64,000 nucleotides of DNA from Streptomyces sp. DvalAA-43 (GTDB lineage: Bacteria; Actinomycetota; Actinomycetes; Streptomycetales; Streptomycetaceae): positions 62,001-126,000 of the forward strand of contig NZ_FMBW01000039.1 in NCBI RefSeq assembly GCF_900091725.1, in the 5' to 3' direction. Positions 45,620 to 53,450 of this stretch are shown piece after piece. The position numbers and the translations under genes were made by a program. Numbering within the stretch: the stretch's first letter is position 1; each line of letters begins with the position of its first letter. The notes under the pieces were generated by a model. The model saw nothing but the letters and a program-made list of their open reading frames with translations. It searched no databases and was not told the origin of the DNA.

Positions 45620-46322
45620 GCTCCCTGAACCACTTGGTGAGGAACGCCACCAGGAACAGCGCGTGCACGGCGGCGAGCGCCACGTAGCCGATGCGGAACG
45701 CGGTGGGTTCGCCGAGAAGCAGGAACACCAGGCAGAACACTCCGTAGTCGGCGGGCAGCAGCACGAGCGCCCGCAGCCGCGAGACCGGGGCGGCACCGGT
45801 CTCCGCCCCGGGGCGGACGGCCGCCCTGCCCAGCTGCTCGCGCAGCAGTCCCGCGCAGAAGGTCAGCACGGCCGTGAACAGGAAGCCCAGCGGCAGGAGC
45901 AGCCACCCCTCGCCGGGCAGTGCGGAGAACCGGTGGAACGAGATCAGCACGGCGGTGTGCACGAGGATCATCTTGGCGCAGTCCACGACATGGTCCAGCC
46001 ATTCGCCGTCCGGGCCGCCCCGGCCGGTGAGCCTGGCCAGTTGCCCGTCGGCCGAGTCGAGGGCGAAGCCGATGACGAGACCGGCGTACACCGCGACCGC
46101 GAGCCCGGGCGACGGCCGGACGAGCGCCACCGAGGCGATGGCGGCGAAGGTGAATGCCGCGCTGGTCGAGGTGACCTGATTGGGCGTCATCCCGATCCGG
46201 TACGCGCCCGCGGCGAACACCCGGCCGGCCGGACGGTTCACGTACCGCGAATACAGCGACACCCCCTTGGCCGTCTTCTGCGCGCCGCGCAGCTCTCGCA
46301 GGACCGTGCCCGTGCTTCCCAT
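45594..46322 (-). CDS. CDP-alcohol phosphatidyltransferase family protein
   Basis: A 242-residue membrane enzyme. The complete signature D-x2-DG-x2-AR-x8-G-x3-D-x3-D is present as DSADGQLARL and GEWLDHVVD (around 87-112), so the metal-dependent transfer of a phospho-alcohol from a CDP-alcohol is expected. Six or so membrane segments follow the usual pattern. RMTPNQVTSTS-like PNQVTSTSA at about 45 is typical of the family. The acceptor is unknown; the convergent cytidylyltransferase probably makes the CDP-alcohol. It may decorate the exopolysaccharide or make a phospholipid. Confidence 0.85.
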   Translation of the reverse strand: MGSTGTVLRELRGAQKTAKGVSLYSRYVNRPAGRVFAAGAYRIGMTPNQVTSTSAAFTFAAIASVALVRPSPGLAVAVYAGLVIGFALDSADGQLARLTGRGGPDGEWLDHVVDCAKMILVHTAVLISFHRFSALPGEGWLLLPLGFLFTAVLTFCAGLLREQLGRAAVRPGAETGAAPVSRLRALVLLPADYGVFCLVFLLLGEPTAFRIGYVALAAVHALFLVAFLTKWFRELRALRTAE

Positions 46323-46453
46323 CCGCCCCCCAGCGTGACGCCGTTGCCGACGGCGTCGGCGCATCGAGGCGAGGACGCCGCCGTCAAAGCCGCATCATGG
46401 CACGCCGCCCCGGTGCCGCGCGGCCACTCGCCCGCTCCGGCCGGCGGTGTGCC

Positions 46454-47149
46454 TCAGGCGGCTGCGGTACGGCACTCCGGGTGACCCCAGCCGTGGGGGT
46501 TCTTGGCGATCATGTCCTGTGCCGCGTAGGGCTTTCCGCAGTGGCAGCGGCCGGCGAACCTGGCCCGGATGGTGCCACCGGAACGGGCGGGGCGGGACGC
46601 GCCCCGGTCCTTCTTCGTCACCGCGCCGCCGCTCCGGCCCTCGGTGGCGCGGGCGGGAGCGGGTGTCGGCAGCTGCGTGGAGCCGTGGGCGGTTCCGGCC
46701 GGGGACTGCGACACCGCGGCCTCACTGGCGGCCTGGTCGGCGAGGGCGTTGAGCGGGTCGCCGTCCACCTGGTGGGCGGGAACATAGGTGAAGCGCACGG
46801 TCCGGCCGGTCAGCCGGGCGTCGATGCCGGCCACGAGCTCACGGTTGGCCACCGGCTTGCCGGCCGAGGTCTTCCAGCCGTTGCGCTTCCACCCCGGCAG
46901 CCACTTCGTCACCGCGTTCATCGCGTACTGCGAGTCCATCCGCACCTCGATCGCCACGGAGGGGTCCGTCGCATCCAACAGCTCACGCAGCGCGGTGAGT
47001 TCGGCGACATTGTTGGTGGCGGTGCCCAGCGGACCCGCTTCCCAGCGCTCGGGGCGCCCCTGCGCGTCGGCCACGACCCATGCCCAGGCCGCAGGTCCCG
47101 GATTGCCCTTGGACGCCCCGTCACACGCGGCGATGATGCTTTCGTTCAT
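46454..47149 (-). CDS. rnhA: Ribonuclease HI with C-terminal Cys-rich extension
   Basis: A 231-residue protein. The RNase H catalytic set is complete: Asp10 (CDGASKGNPG), Glu50 (NNVAELTAL), Asp72 (MDSQYA) and Asp138 in DPLNALAD, with His126 nearby. It cleaves RNA in RNA-DNA hybrids. A Pro/Ala/Thr-rich linker (about 145-190) leads to a small extension RCHCGKPYAAQDMIA with a further HGWGHPEC, giving Cys-x-Cys and a distal Cys with His residues, which looks like a metal-binding or nucleic-acid-binding module. Streptomyces rnhA genes with this tail exist; its role is unknown. Confidence 0.9.
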   Translation of the reverse strand: MNESIIAACDGASKGNPGPAAWAWVVADAQGRPERWEAGPLGTATNNVAELTALRELLDATDPSVAIEVRMDSQYAMNAVTKWLPGWKRNGWKTSAGKPVANRELVAGIDARLTGRTVRFTYVPAHQVDGDPLNALADQAASEAAVSQSPAGTAHGSTQLPTPAPARATEGRSGGAVTKKDRGASRPARSGGTIRARFAGRCHCGKPYAAQDMIAKNPHGWGHPECRTAAA

Positions 47150-47280
47150 GCCCCCGATCATGCCAGCGTCGCGGCACCTCTCTGCAGACCGTGACGCTGA
47201 GTGACGATTCGAGGTGCGGTGGCCCGGCGGCGCTGGTTCTCTGAGGGAGCCCGCTCTTCCCAACCGCACAAGGAGCGATG

Positions 47281-47472
47281 ATGAGCGTTGCACGTGAATC
47301 CGGTGACCGTGCGCAGCAGCTGCGCGAGAAGGCCCGGCACATGACCGAGGCCGCCGAGCGCACCACCGACCCTGAGCAGCGCCAGCGGCTCCAGGAGAAG
47401 GCACGGAAGCTCCAGGAGCAGTGCGACCAGCAGGGTGGCATGGGCGGCGGAAGCATGCGCCCGCCCAAGTAA
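47281..47472 (+). CDS. Small DUF6381-like helical protein
   Basis: A 63-residue hydrophilic protein (one residue more from ATG 47278) predicted to be almost wholly helical: VARESGDRAQQLREKARHM, then ERTTDPEQRQRLQEKARKLQ, ending in a Gly-rich tail GGMGGGSMRPPK. This charged two-helix pattern is the DUF6381 family, widespread in Streptomyces and of unknown function. AGGAG at 47271-47275 suits ATG 47281 better than 47278. A strong hairpin follows the stop. It stands alone between rnhA and the catabolic locus. Confidence 0.75.
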   Translation: MSVARESGDRAQQLREKARHMTEAAERTTDPEQRQRLQEKARKLQEQCDQQGGMGGGSMRPPK

Positions 47473-47494
47473 CACCTGCCTCACGCCAACGGCC

Positions 47495-47534
47495 GACGCC
47501 CTGTCGCTCTTCCATGAGTGTGCGGCAGGGCGTC
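47495..47534 (+). terminator. Hairpin terminator after DUF6381 gene
   Basis: GACGCCCTGTCGC (47495-47507) pairs with GCGGCAGGGCGTC (47522-47534) over 13 positions, with one U-G pair, around a 14-nt loop. It begins about 20 nt after the stop of the small gene and separates it from the catabolic operon. Confidence 0.65.
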
Positions 47535-47653
47535 GCCGCCGTGGCGGCCCGGCTCCACGGACCGGCCCTCCCCGCCCCGGCCACTCCCCGGCCGGGTCTC
47601 CTCCCTGACGCCGGACGGCTGTTGACGCGCCTCCGACGGAGGCCCTAGGTTGC

Positions 47654-47667
47654 GGTAAGCGCTTTCC
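47654..47667. promoter_or_regulatory. LacI-type operator, site 1 (before PmoA gene)
   Basis: GGTAAGCGCTTTCC (47654-47667) is a 14-bp near-perfect palindrome (12 of 14 positions symmetrical) 25 nt before the start of the PmoA gene. It shares the core with sites at 50966-50980 and 55134-55147, so all three are probably bound by the LacI regulator encoded at 51000. Confidence 0.7.
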
Positions 47668-47691
47668 AGCCGTACCCAGGAGACTCGGGAC

Positions 47692-48699
47692 ATGAGCAGT
47701 CCACTGCGCATCACGCACGCCCACGGGGACCGGATCACGGTCACGGAGGAGCGCGGCGGCATCGATCTGATCAGTTACGTCTACCGCCCGGAAGCGGCCT
47801 GGGAGGCTCCCAAGCCGTACATCCACCCCATGCGTACCCTGGCCGATAACGTTGTCACCGACTACCGGCCCAACGACCACCGCTGGCACAAGGGCCTCCA
47901 GATGACGGCCTCCCACCTCTCCGGACAGAACCTCTGGGGAGGCAACACCTATGTGCACGGCCAGGACTACCAGCCGCTGCCCGAGCGGGTCGGATCGATG
48001 GCACACATCGGATTCGACGAGGTCACGGCGGAGGCCGGGCGCGCGGTCATCGCGGAGCGGCTGAGCTGGCGCCACCACGACGGCACGCACTGGGCGGACG
48101 AACTGCGCCGCGTCGAACTGCACGACGTCGAGCACACCGGATCCGTGAATGGACCCGGAAGTGGACCCGGATCCGGTGCCACGGGACCGGAGACCGGTGG
48201 CACGGGCCCGGGGACCGGTGGCAGCTGGACGCTGACCTGGTCCAGCGCGATCACCAACCGGCGCACCGAGCCACTGCGGTTCGGCAGCCCGACCACCCAC
48301 GGCCGGAAGGCGGCCGGCTACACCGGCCTCTTCTGGCGCGGGCCGCGGGCCTTCCGCGGCGGCCGGATCCTCGGCCCGGACGGGGAGGGCCCGGAGCTGA
48401 TGGGGACGCAGGCACCCTGGCTGGCCTACAGCGGCGAACACGACGGCACCGACGGTCACGCCACACTGATCTTCCAGCACGCCCCGGAGAACGATCACAC
48501 CGGAGCGGGCGGCACCCACCCGGCCCACTGGTTCGTCCGCGACGAGCCCTTCGCCGCCGTCGCCCCCTCGTTCGCGTTCCACGAGGAGCTGGAGCTCGCC
48601 CCGGGTGACACCCTGGCCCGCCGCTACCGGATCACGGTGGCGGACGGGGAGTGGGACCGGGACCGGATCACCGAGCACCTCGCGCGGCACCCGTGGTGA
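47692..48699 (+). CDS. PmoA/DUF6807 family protein
   Basis: A 335-residue protein of the DUF6807 family, annotated in databases as methane oxygenase PmoA by an old misnomer. Family features are PYIHPMRTLADNVVTDYRP (about 41-59), DHRWHKGLQM, GRKAAGYTGLFWRGPRAF and DEPFAAVAPSFAFHEE. The fold is a beta-sandwich resembling carbohydrate-active proteins; catalysis is unproven. A Gly/Thr/Pro-rich insertion (about 150-178) is coded by near-tandem repeats. It opens a three-gene operon with a hydroxyacid dehydrogenase and an enolase-superfamily enzyme, so a role on a sugar derivative is likely. AGGAGA lies 8 nt before the start. Confidence 0.85.
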   Translation: MSSPLRITHAHGDRITVTEERGGIDLISYVYRPEAAWEAPKPYIHPMRTLADNVVTDYRPNDHRWHKGLQMTASHLSGQNLWGGNTYVHGQDYQPLPERVGSMAHIGFDEVTAEAGRAVIAERLSWRHHDGTHWADELRRVELHDVEHTGSVNGPGSGPGSGATGPETGGTGPGTGGSWTLTWSSAITNRRTEPLRFGSPTTHGRKAAGYTGLFWRGPRAFRGGRILGPDGEGPELMGTQAPWLAYSGEHDGTDGHATLIFQHAPENDHTGAGGTHPAHWFVRDEPFAAVAPSFAFHEELELAPGDTLARRYRITVADGEWDRDRITEHLARHPW

Positions 48700-49658
48700 A
48701 CCGGGACACGGGCGGCGCCGGTCTGTACGTGGAACTGCCGCTCGCCGAGGCCGATCGCGCCCGCCTGCGTGAACTCGGTCCCGGGCCCGTGTGGTTCGCC
48801 GAGCCGGGGACCGCATCGGAGGCGGACGCCCGTGCCTTCGCCGATGCGGGCACGGCGCTCGGCAATCCCAGGGCGGCCTGGGTGGCGAACGCACCCCGGC
48901 TGAGGTGGCTGCAGCTCGCCTCGGTCGGGATCGACGGCTACCTCGGTCTCGACTGGCCCGCCCTCGGCCGCCGCCTTGCCGTCACCAACCTGGGTGATGT
49001 CTTCGCCGATCCCGTCGCGCAGTCGTGCCTGGCGGGCATCCTCGCGCTCCATCGCGGTATCGACCGGCTCTCCGGGCTGCGCGCCGACGGCAGGTGGGCG
49101 AAGTCCGCCGTGCGGCCCCGGCTGCGACTCCTGACCGGGGCCCGGGTCCTCGTGCTGGGCCGGGGGTCCATCGCCCGGCGGTTCGCCGAGCTGCTCGGCC
49201 CGTTCGACTGCCCCGTTTCGCACTTCGCCCGCGGCTCCGGCGATATCCGCACCCTGGCCGAGCTCGATGATCAACTGCCGTGCTTCGACGTGGTGGTGGG
49301 GCTGTTGCCCGGGACGCCCGAAACGACCGGACTGCTCGATGCGCGGCGACTGGCCCTGATGCGGCCGGGGGCCGTTCTGGTGAACGCCGGCCGGGGATCC
49401 CTGGTGGACGAGGAGGCCCTGGTGTCCGAGCTGTCCTCCGGGCGACTCGGCGGAGCGGTGCTGGATGTCACCGCGGAGGAGCCGCTGCCCGCCGGTCACC
49501 CCCTGTGGAGCTGCCCCGGGGTCGTCCTCACCCAGCACACCGCGGGTGGATCGACGGACGAGAGCACCCGGGTCGTCGACCTGTTCACCGATAACTGGCA
49601 CCGTTTCCATACCGGTTCACCGCTGCGCAACCCTGTGCAGTGGTCCAGAGGATTCTGA
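48696..49658 (+). CDS. D-isomer-specific 2-hydroxyacid dehydrogenase
   Basis: A 320-residue NAD(P)-dependent dehydrogenase that interconverts 2-keto and D-2-hydroxy acids. The Rossmann loop reads VLVLGRGSIARRFAELL (about 151-167) instead of the stricter GxGxxG, then VVVGLLPGTPETTGLLD, NAGRGSLVDEEAL with the catalytic Arg region, and TAEEPLP and LTQHTAGG with the catalytic Glu and His. The GTG at 48696 is selected because it overlaps the PmoA stop in a GTGA; earlier in-frame starts would overlap coding sequence further. Cotranscribed with the PmoA and enolase-superfamily genes. Confidence 0.88.
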   Translation: MNRDTGGAGLYVELPLAEADRARLRELGPGPVWFAEPGTASEADARAFADAGTALGNPRAAWVANAPRLRWLQLASVGIDGYLGLDWPALGRRLAVTNLGDVFADPVAQSCLAGILALHRGIDRLSGLRADGRWAKSAVRPRLRLLTGARVLVLGRGSIARRFAELLGPFDCPVSHFARGSGDIRTLAELDDQLPCFDVVVGLLPGTPETTGLLDARRLALMRPGAVLVNAGRGSLVDEEALVSELSSGRLGGAVLDVTAEEPLPAGHPLWSCPGVVLTQHTAGGSTDESTRVVDLFTDNWHRFHTGSPLRNPVQWSRGF

Positions 49659-49670
49659 GGACGCGACATC

Positions 49671-50912
49671 ATGTCCGAACCCGCTCCCGCGCACATCGGC
49701 GCACAGACCGGCGACGGGGCACGCATCGCGGCGATCCGGCCGGTGCTGCTCAGCGCTCCCTACGCGGATCCGGAGAATCTGGAGGTGCGCCTTGCGCTGC
49801 CGACGGGGTGGCGCACGACCGGTCTGGTGGAGGTCACCCTGGACGACGGCACGACCGGGCTCGGCGAGGGCTATCTCGCCGTCTTCGCGCCGCGGGTCTT
49901 CGTCTCGACGGTCGAACTGATCGCTCCCTACCTGGTCGGCCGCCCGGCCGGGGACCTGGCGGGACGATACCGGGACATGGTGCTCGTGACGGGCTACTGG
50001 AGTCTCCAGGGGGCGGCCCGCCATGTCGTCTCCGCCGTGGAGGCGGCCCTGGTCGACGCCCTCGGAAAGCGGGCGGGCGTACCCGCGTACGAGTTGCTGG
50101 GCGGCCGTCGCACGGACAGGATCCGGCTCTACGCCAGCGGGGGCGACTCGGCCTCCCCCTCGGCGATGAGCGCCGAGATCACCGCCGTGGCGGCCCTCGG
50201 CATCGACACCTTCAAGATCAGGGCGCGGGGCCACGAAGCGGACAAGGCGGTGTGGACGCTGGAGCACGCGGCCTCGCACGGCATCGGCGTCGCCATCGAC
50301 ATGGCGCAGAATCTTGAGGACCCCGGCCAGTCGGTGACGGACACGCTGGCGTTCCTCGACGCGGTCAGGACCGGCACCCGGTGGCCGGTGCGCTTTCTGG
50401 AGGAGCCGCTCGGGCCTGCCCGGACCGCCGCGTACCCCGCCCTGCGGCGGACGGCCGGCTGCCCGGTGGCGGGCGGCGAGACCGTCACCACCGCACAGGA
50501 ACTGCTGGCACGCATGGCCTCGGGGTACTACGACCTGGTGCAGCCGGACGCCACGGTCGTCGGCGGACTGCACCAGACGCTGGCCGTCTTCGCGGGCGCG
50601 GCGGAGCACGGCGTGGAAGCGGTCGTGCACTGCTGGGGCAGCGCCGTGTGCCAGGCGGCCAATTACCACGCCGCCTTCGCCGGTGGCGGGCGGCTGGCCG
50701 AATGGCCGATGCCCCGGTATCCGCTGCGGTCGGAACTGCTGGTCGAGCCGTTCCGTCTGGAGGACGGATGCCTGCTCGCTCCGCAGGCCCCGGGGCTCGG
50801 AGTCCGGCTCACACCGGAGACGGAACGGCGGTACGCCTTCCGGGACGATGCCGTCTACCGTTGTGCGACCGCGACGCCGTCGGCCGAACCGGGCCGGTGG
50901 CACACGGGCTGA
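49671..50912 (+). CDS. Mandelate racemase/muconate lactonizing enzyme-type dehydratase
   Basis: A 413-residue enolase-superfamily enzyme. Metal ligands are Asp210 (IDMAQN), Glu244 (FLEEPL) and Glu270 (GGETVT). The acid/base set reads Lys182-x-Arg184 (FKIRARG) on one face and an Asp293/His320 dyad (LVQPDATVV and VVHCWGS) on the other, the arrangement of the mandelate racemase subgroup, which includes many sugar-acid dehydratases. The Arg in place of the second Lys narrows but does not fix the substrate. It follows the dehydrogenase gene by 12 bp and is the last gene before the LacI regulator. Confidence 0.88.
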   Translation: MSEPAPAHIGAQTGDGARIAAIRPVLLSAPYADPENLEVRLALPTGWRTTGLVEVTLDDGTTGLGEGYLAVFAPRVFVSTVELIAPYLVGRPAGDLAGRYRDMVLVTGYWSLQGAARHVVSAVEAALVDALGKRAGVPAYELLGGRRTDRIRLYASGGDSASPSAMSAEITAVAALGIDTFKIRARGHEADKAVWTLEHAASHGIGVAIDMAQNLEDPGQSVTDTLAFLDAVRTGTRWPVRFLEEPLGPARTAAYPALRRTAGCPVAGGETVTTAQELLARMASGYYDLVQPDATVVGGLHQTLAVFAGAAEHGVEAVVHCWGSAVCQAANYHAAFAGGGRLAEWPMPRYPLRSELLVEPFRLEDGCLLAPQAPGLGVRLTPETERRYAFRDDAVYRCATATPSAEPGRWHTG

Positions 50913-50965
50913 CCCTGCGGGCGGGAGGACGGTCCCGGTGGCGGGTTTCCTGTGGCGTGCACAAT

Positions 50966-50980
50966 GGGAAAACGCTTTCA
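50966..50980. promoter_or_regulatory. LacI-type operator, site 2 (before lacI-type gene)
   Basis: GGGAAAACGCTTTCA (50966-50980) lies 19 nt before the start of the LacI-family gene and shares the AAACGCTT core with sites 1 and 3. Its position over the expected promoter suggests autorepression. Confidence 0.7.
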
Positions 50981-50999
50981 GTGCGGCTATCGTAGCCCT

Positions 51000-52070
51000 A
51001 TGCAGAGCCAGGTCAATCGACGTTCCGCCCGTCCCCGCCCGTCGTCCGCCGTGACGCTCCAGCAGGTCGCGCAGGACGCCGGGGTCTCTCTCGCCACGGC
51101 TTCGCGCGTCCTCAGCGACAGCGACCGCAACGTCACCCAGGAGCTCCAGGAGCGCGTCCTGGAGGCGGCCGCCCGACTCCGCTACGTGTCCAACGCACCG
51201 GCCCGCGCACTCGTGCAGTCCACGACCTCCATCGTCGGCCTGCTCGTGCACGATGTGAACGACGCCTACTACTCCGCCATCGCGGCCGGTGTCATGGAGG
51301 TCGCCCGCGATCACAAGCTTCTGGTGATGCTGGCCGGGACCTTCCACGAGCCGGCGCTCCAGGCGGAGTACGTGGCCCGGCTGCGGGCGCAGCGGGCCCG
51401 TGCCGTGATCCTGGCCGGATCGGGCTTCACCGACGGGAGCCCCGCGCTCGCCCAGGAGCTGGAGGCCTTCGCGGCACAGGGCGGCCGGGTGACCGCGGTC
51501 GCGCACCAGAATCTTCCGGTGGACACCATCGTGCCGGGCAACCGCGAGGGCGGCCGGGCCGTCGCCGAGCACCTCGCCGGGCTGGGGCACACCGAGATCG
51601 GCGTCATCTGCGGTCCGCTGGCGCTGGTCTCCGTACAGGACCGGCTGCACGGCTTCCTGGAGCGGGCCGCCGAGCTGGGCGTCGTCGTACAGGAACACCA
51701 CCGCGTCGAGGCCGACTTCACCCGGGACGGCGGGCGGGCCGCGGCGGTGCGGCTGTTCCGCAGGTCACCGGGGATCACCGCGCTGTTCGCACTCAACGAC
51801 GCCATGGCGCTGGGCGCGCTCGCGGCGCTCCGTGACGACCTCGGCAGGAGCGTGCCCGCCGATGTCTCCGTCGTCGGCTTCGACGACCTGCCGGTGGCCT
51901 GTGATGTCACGCCCGCGCTGACCACCGTGCGACTGCCGCTGGAGGAGATCGGCCGCCGGGCGCTGCTGCTGGCCCTCGGCGACGCGACGCCCTCGCCGCG
52001 CACCCTCGCCGTGCCCTCGCGTCTGGTGGTGCGGGCCAGCACGGCACCGCCGCCCCGCACGACCGGCTGA
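51000..52070 (+). CDS. LacI-family transcriptional regulator
   Basis: A 356-residue regulator. The N-terminal helix-turn-helix and hinge read VTLQQVAQDAGVSLATAS and YVSNAPARALVQ (about 17-75). The sugar-binding domain follows, with IVGLLVHDVNDAYYSAIAAG, NREGGRAVAEHLAGLGH and the LNDAMALGAL and GFDDLPVACDVTP segments. LacI proteins repress sugar-catabolic genes until a sugar binds. The recognition helix region SLATASRVL fits operators with a central CG such as the three boxes described here. It is cotranscribed with or directly after the enolase-superfamily gene and converges on no gene; the GntR-LacI gene follows after a 193-bp gap. Confidence 0.92.
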   Translation: MQSQVNRRSARPRPSSAVTLQQVAQDAGVSLATASRVLSDSDRNVTQELQERVLEAAARLRYVSNAPARALVQSTTSIVGLLVHDVNDAYYSAIAAGVMEVARDHKLLVMLAGTFHEPALQAEYVARLRAQRARAVILAGSGFTDGSPALAQELEAFAAQGGRVTAVAHQNLPVDTIVPGNREGGRAVAEHLAGLGHTEIGVICGPLALVSVQDRLHGFLERAAELGVVVQEHHRVEADFTRDGGRAAAVRLFRRSPGITALFALNDAMALGALAALRDDLGRSVPADVSVVGFDDLPVACDVTPALTTVRLPLEEIGRRALLLALGDATPSPRTLAVPSRLVVRASTAPPPRTTG

Positions 52071-52080
52071 GCGCCGGCGC

Positions 52081-52100
52081 CCCCGCGACCGGTTCCGGGG
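52081..52100 (+). terminator. Weak hairpin after lacI-type gene
   Basis: CCCCGCGACC/GGTTCCGGGG (52081-52100) is a 20-bp dyad with 8 of 10 pairs and almost no loop, 10 nt after the stop codon. It may act as a weak terminator. Confidence 0.3.
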
Positions 52101-52117
52101 CGACCCGGAGCGCCGGA

Positions 52118-52242
52118 ATGACGCATTAAGACGACACAACCTCGGTCTTGACGCGCTAAGTTACCGATCCTTTCGCTGCAACCCCCTTGAAATAATGCGT
52201 TAACCACCACCACACTGAGGTCAACGTCGATTGACGCGTCAA
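52118..52242. promoter_or_regulatory. Cluster of GntR-type operator sites
   Basis: Four related sites precede the GntR-LacI gene: TGACGCATTAA (52119-52129), TTGACGCGCTAA (52148-52159), TAATGCGTTAA (52193-52203) and the perfect palindrome TTGACGCGTCAA (52231-52242), which lies 22 nt before the start codon. The shared pattern is TTRACGCRTYAA-like. Multiple sites suggest cooperative binding or looping by the encoded regulator. The binding factor is inferred from position. Confidence 0.6.
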
Positions 52243-52263
52243 AGTCGAGAGGGTGGTGGCTGG

Positions 52264-53436
52264 ATGGGTACGTCCGGGCCCAAGTACCAGCGCATCAAGG
52301 ATGAGCTGCGGGCCGAGGTGGCGCGTGACGAGTACGAGGCCGGTGCCCCGTTCATCACTCAGAACCAGCTGCGCGAGCGCTTCGGCGTCAGCTCGACGAC
52401 CGCCGTCCGGGCCCTCAACGACCTTGTCACGGAGGGGCTGTTGGTGCGCAGGCGCGGTCGGGGCACCTTCGTCGCCGACCCCGACGACCGGGCCGCGGAG
52501 GCCGCCCCTGCACACAGGTCCGGTGTGATCGCCTGCATCATCAGCGGCCAGGGGCCCTATCAGTCGGAGGTGCTGCGCGGCATCGAGTCCGGCTGCTCGG
52601 AACGCGGGATGCGACTGTTCTTCTCGGACTCCGCGGTCCATACGACCGAGACCGGGCACGCCGACCACGGCGCCTCGCTGGCCCGCCAGGACCAGGCGCT
52701 GCGCCAGGCGGTCGAGGACCGGGTCGACGGCATCATCCTGTACCCCGTCGAGGACGCGCCCGGTGCCGGCATCCTCGACGAGATCAGGCGGCTGCGCATC
52801 CCGATGGTCCTGGTCGACCGCTATTTCCCGGGCCACGCCATCGACGCGGTCACCGCCGACAACTACGACGTCGGCTACCGGCTCACCGAGCATCTGCTGG
52901 CCGACGGCCACGAGCGGATCGCGACCCTCTGGGGCGAGACGCAGTGCACCAGCGTCCACGACCGGATGACCGGGCACAAGCAGGCGCTGCGCGCCCATGA
53001 CCAGCCGCTGCTCCCCCAGTTGACCGCGCTGCGCTCGTACACGGCGCTGCCGGAGGACGAGCGCAAGCAGCTGCTGACCGGCCTGCTCGGCTCGCCCGAG
53101 CCGCCGACCGCCCTGCTGTGCGCCCATGGTTTCGCGGTCGCCACCGCCGCCGCCGATCTGGCCGCGCTCGGCGTCGCCGTACCCGACGAGATCGTGCTGG
53201 CCGGAATGGACGACGCCGGCCCCTACGACCTGCTGCCGCTGACCAGCTTCGCCGCCCGGCTGCCCGCCAGGGAGATCGGCAGCCGGGCGGTCGAGCAGCT
53301 GGTCACCCGGATCGCGGAGCGCGCGGCGGGCGAGGACCCGTACCGCGGTGCCGAGCAGATCGTGCTTCCCGTCCGGATCAGGACGAGCGAGTCCGTGCCG
53401 GTCCGGCTCCGTACCGTCGCCGCCCGCCGGCCCTGA
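52264..53436 (+). CDS. GntR-type DNA-binding/LacI-type ligand-binding hybrid regulator
   Basis: A 390-residue hybrid. Residues about 1-75 are a GntR winged helix (KYQRIKDELRAEVARDEYEA, then TTAVRALNDLVTEGLLVRRR), and from about 85 on comes a LacI/periplasmic-binding-protein effector domain (IACIISGQGPYQSEVLRGIE, DAVTADNYDVGYRLTEHL, AGMDDAG). This architecture is known from AraR-type arabinose regulators and others that bind sugars. The start at 52264 is preferred because the frame before it overlaps the palindromic operator. The FAD oxidoreductase gene follows after 14 bp, in one unit ended by a hairpin at 55096. Confidence 0.9.
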   Translation: MGTSGPKYQRIKDELRAEVARDEYEAGAPFITQNQLRERFGVSSTTAVRALNDLVTEGLLVRRRGRGTFVADPDDRAAEAAPAHRSGVIACIISGQGPYQSEVLRGIESGCSERGMRLFFSDSAVHTTETGHADHGASLARQDQALRQAVEDRVDGIILYPVEDAPGAGILDEIRRLRIPMVLVDRYFPGHAIDAVTADNYDVGYRLTEHLLADGHERIATLWGETQCTSVHDRMTGHKQALRAHDQPLLPQLTALRSYTALPEDERKQLLTGLLGSPEPPTALLCAHGFAVATAAADLAALGVAVPDEIVLAGMDDAGPYDLLPLTSFAARLPAREIGSRAVEQLVTRIAERAAGEDPYRGAEQIVLPVRIRTSESVPVRLRTVAARRP

Positions 53437-53450
53437 GGGAGGAGACTCCT

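Noticed and set aside
47692..48699. Methane monooxygenase subunit
   Set aside because: The PmoA name for this family is a database misnomer. The protein has no membrane helices or copper site and belongs to DUF6807.
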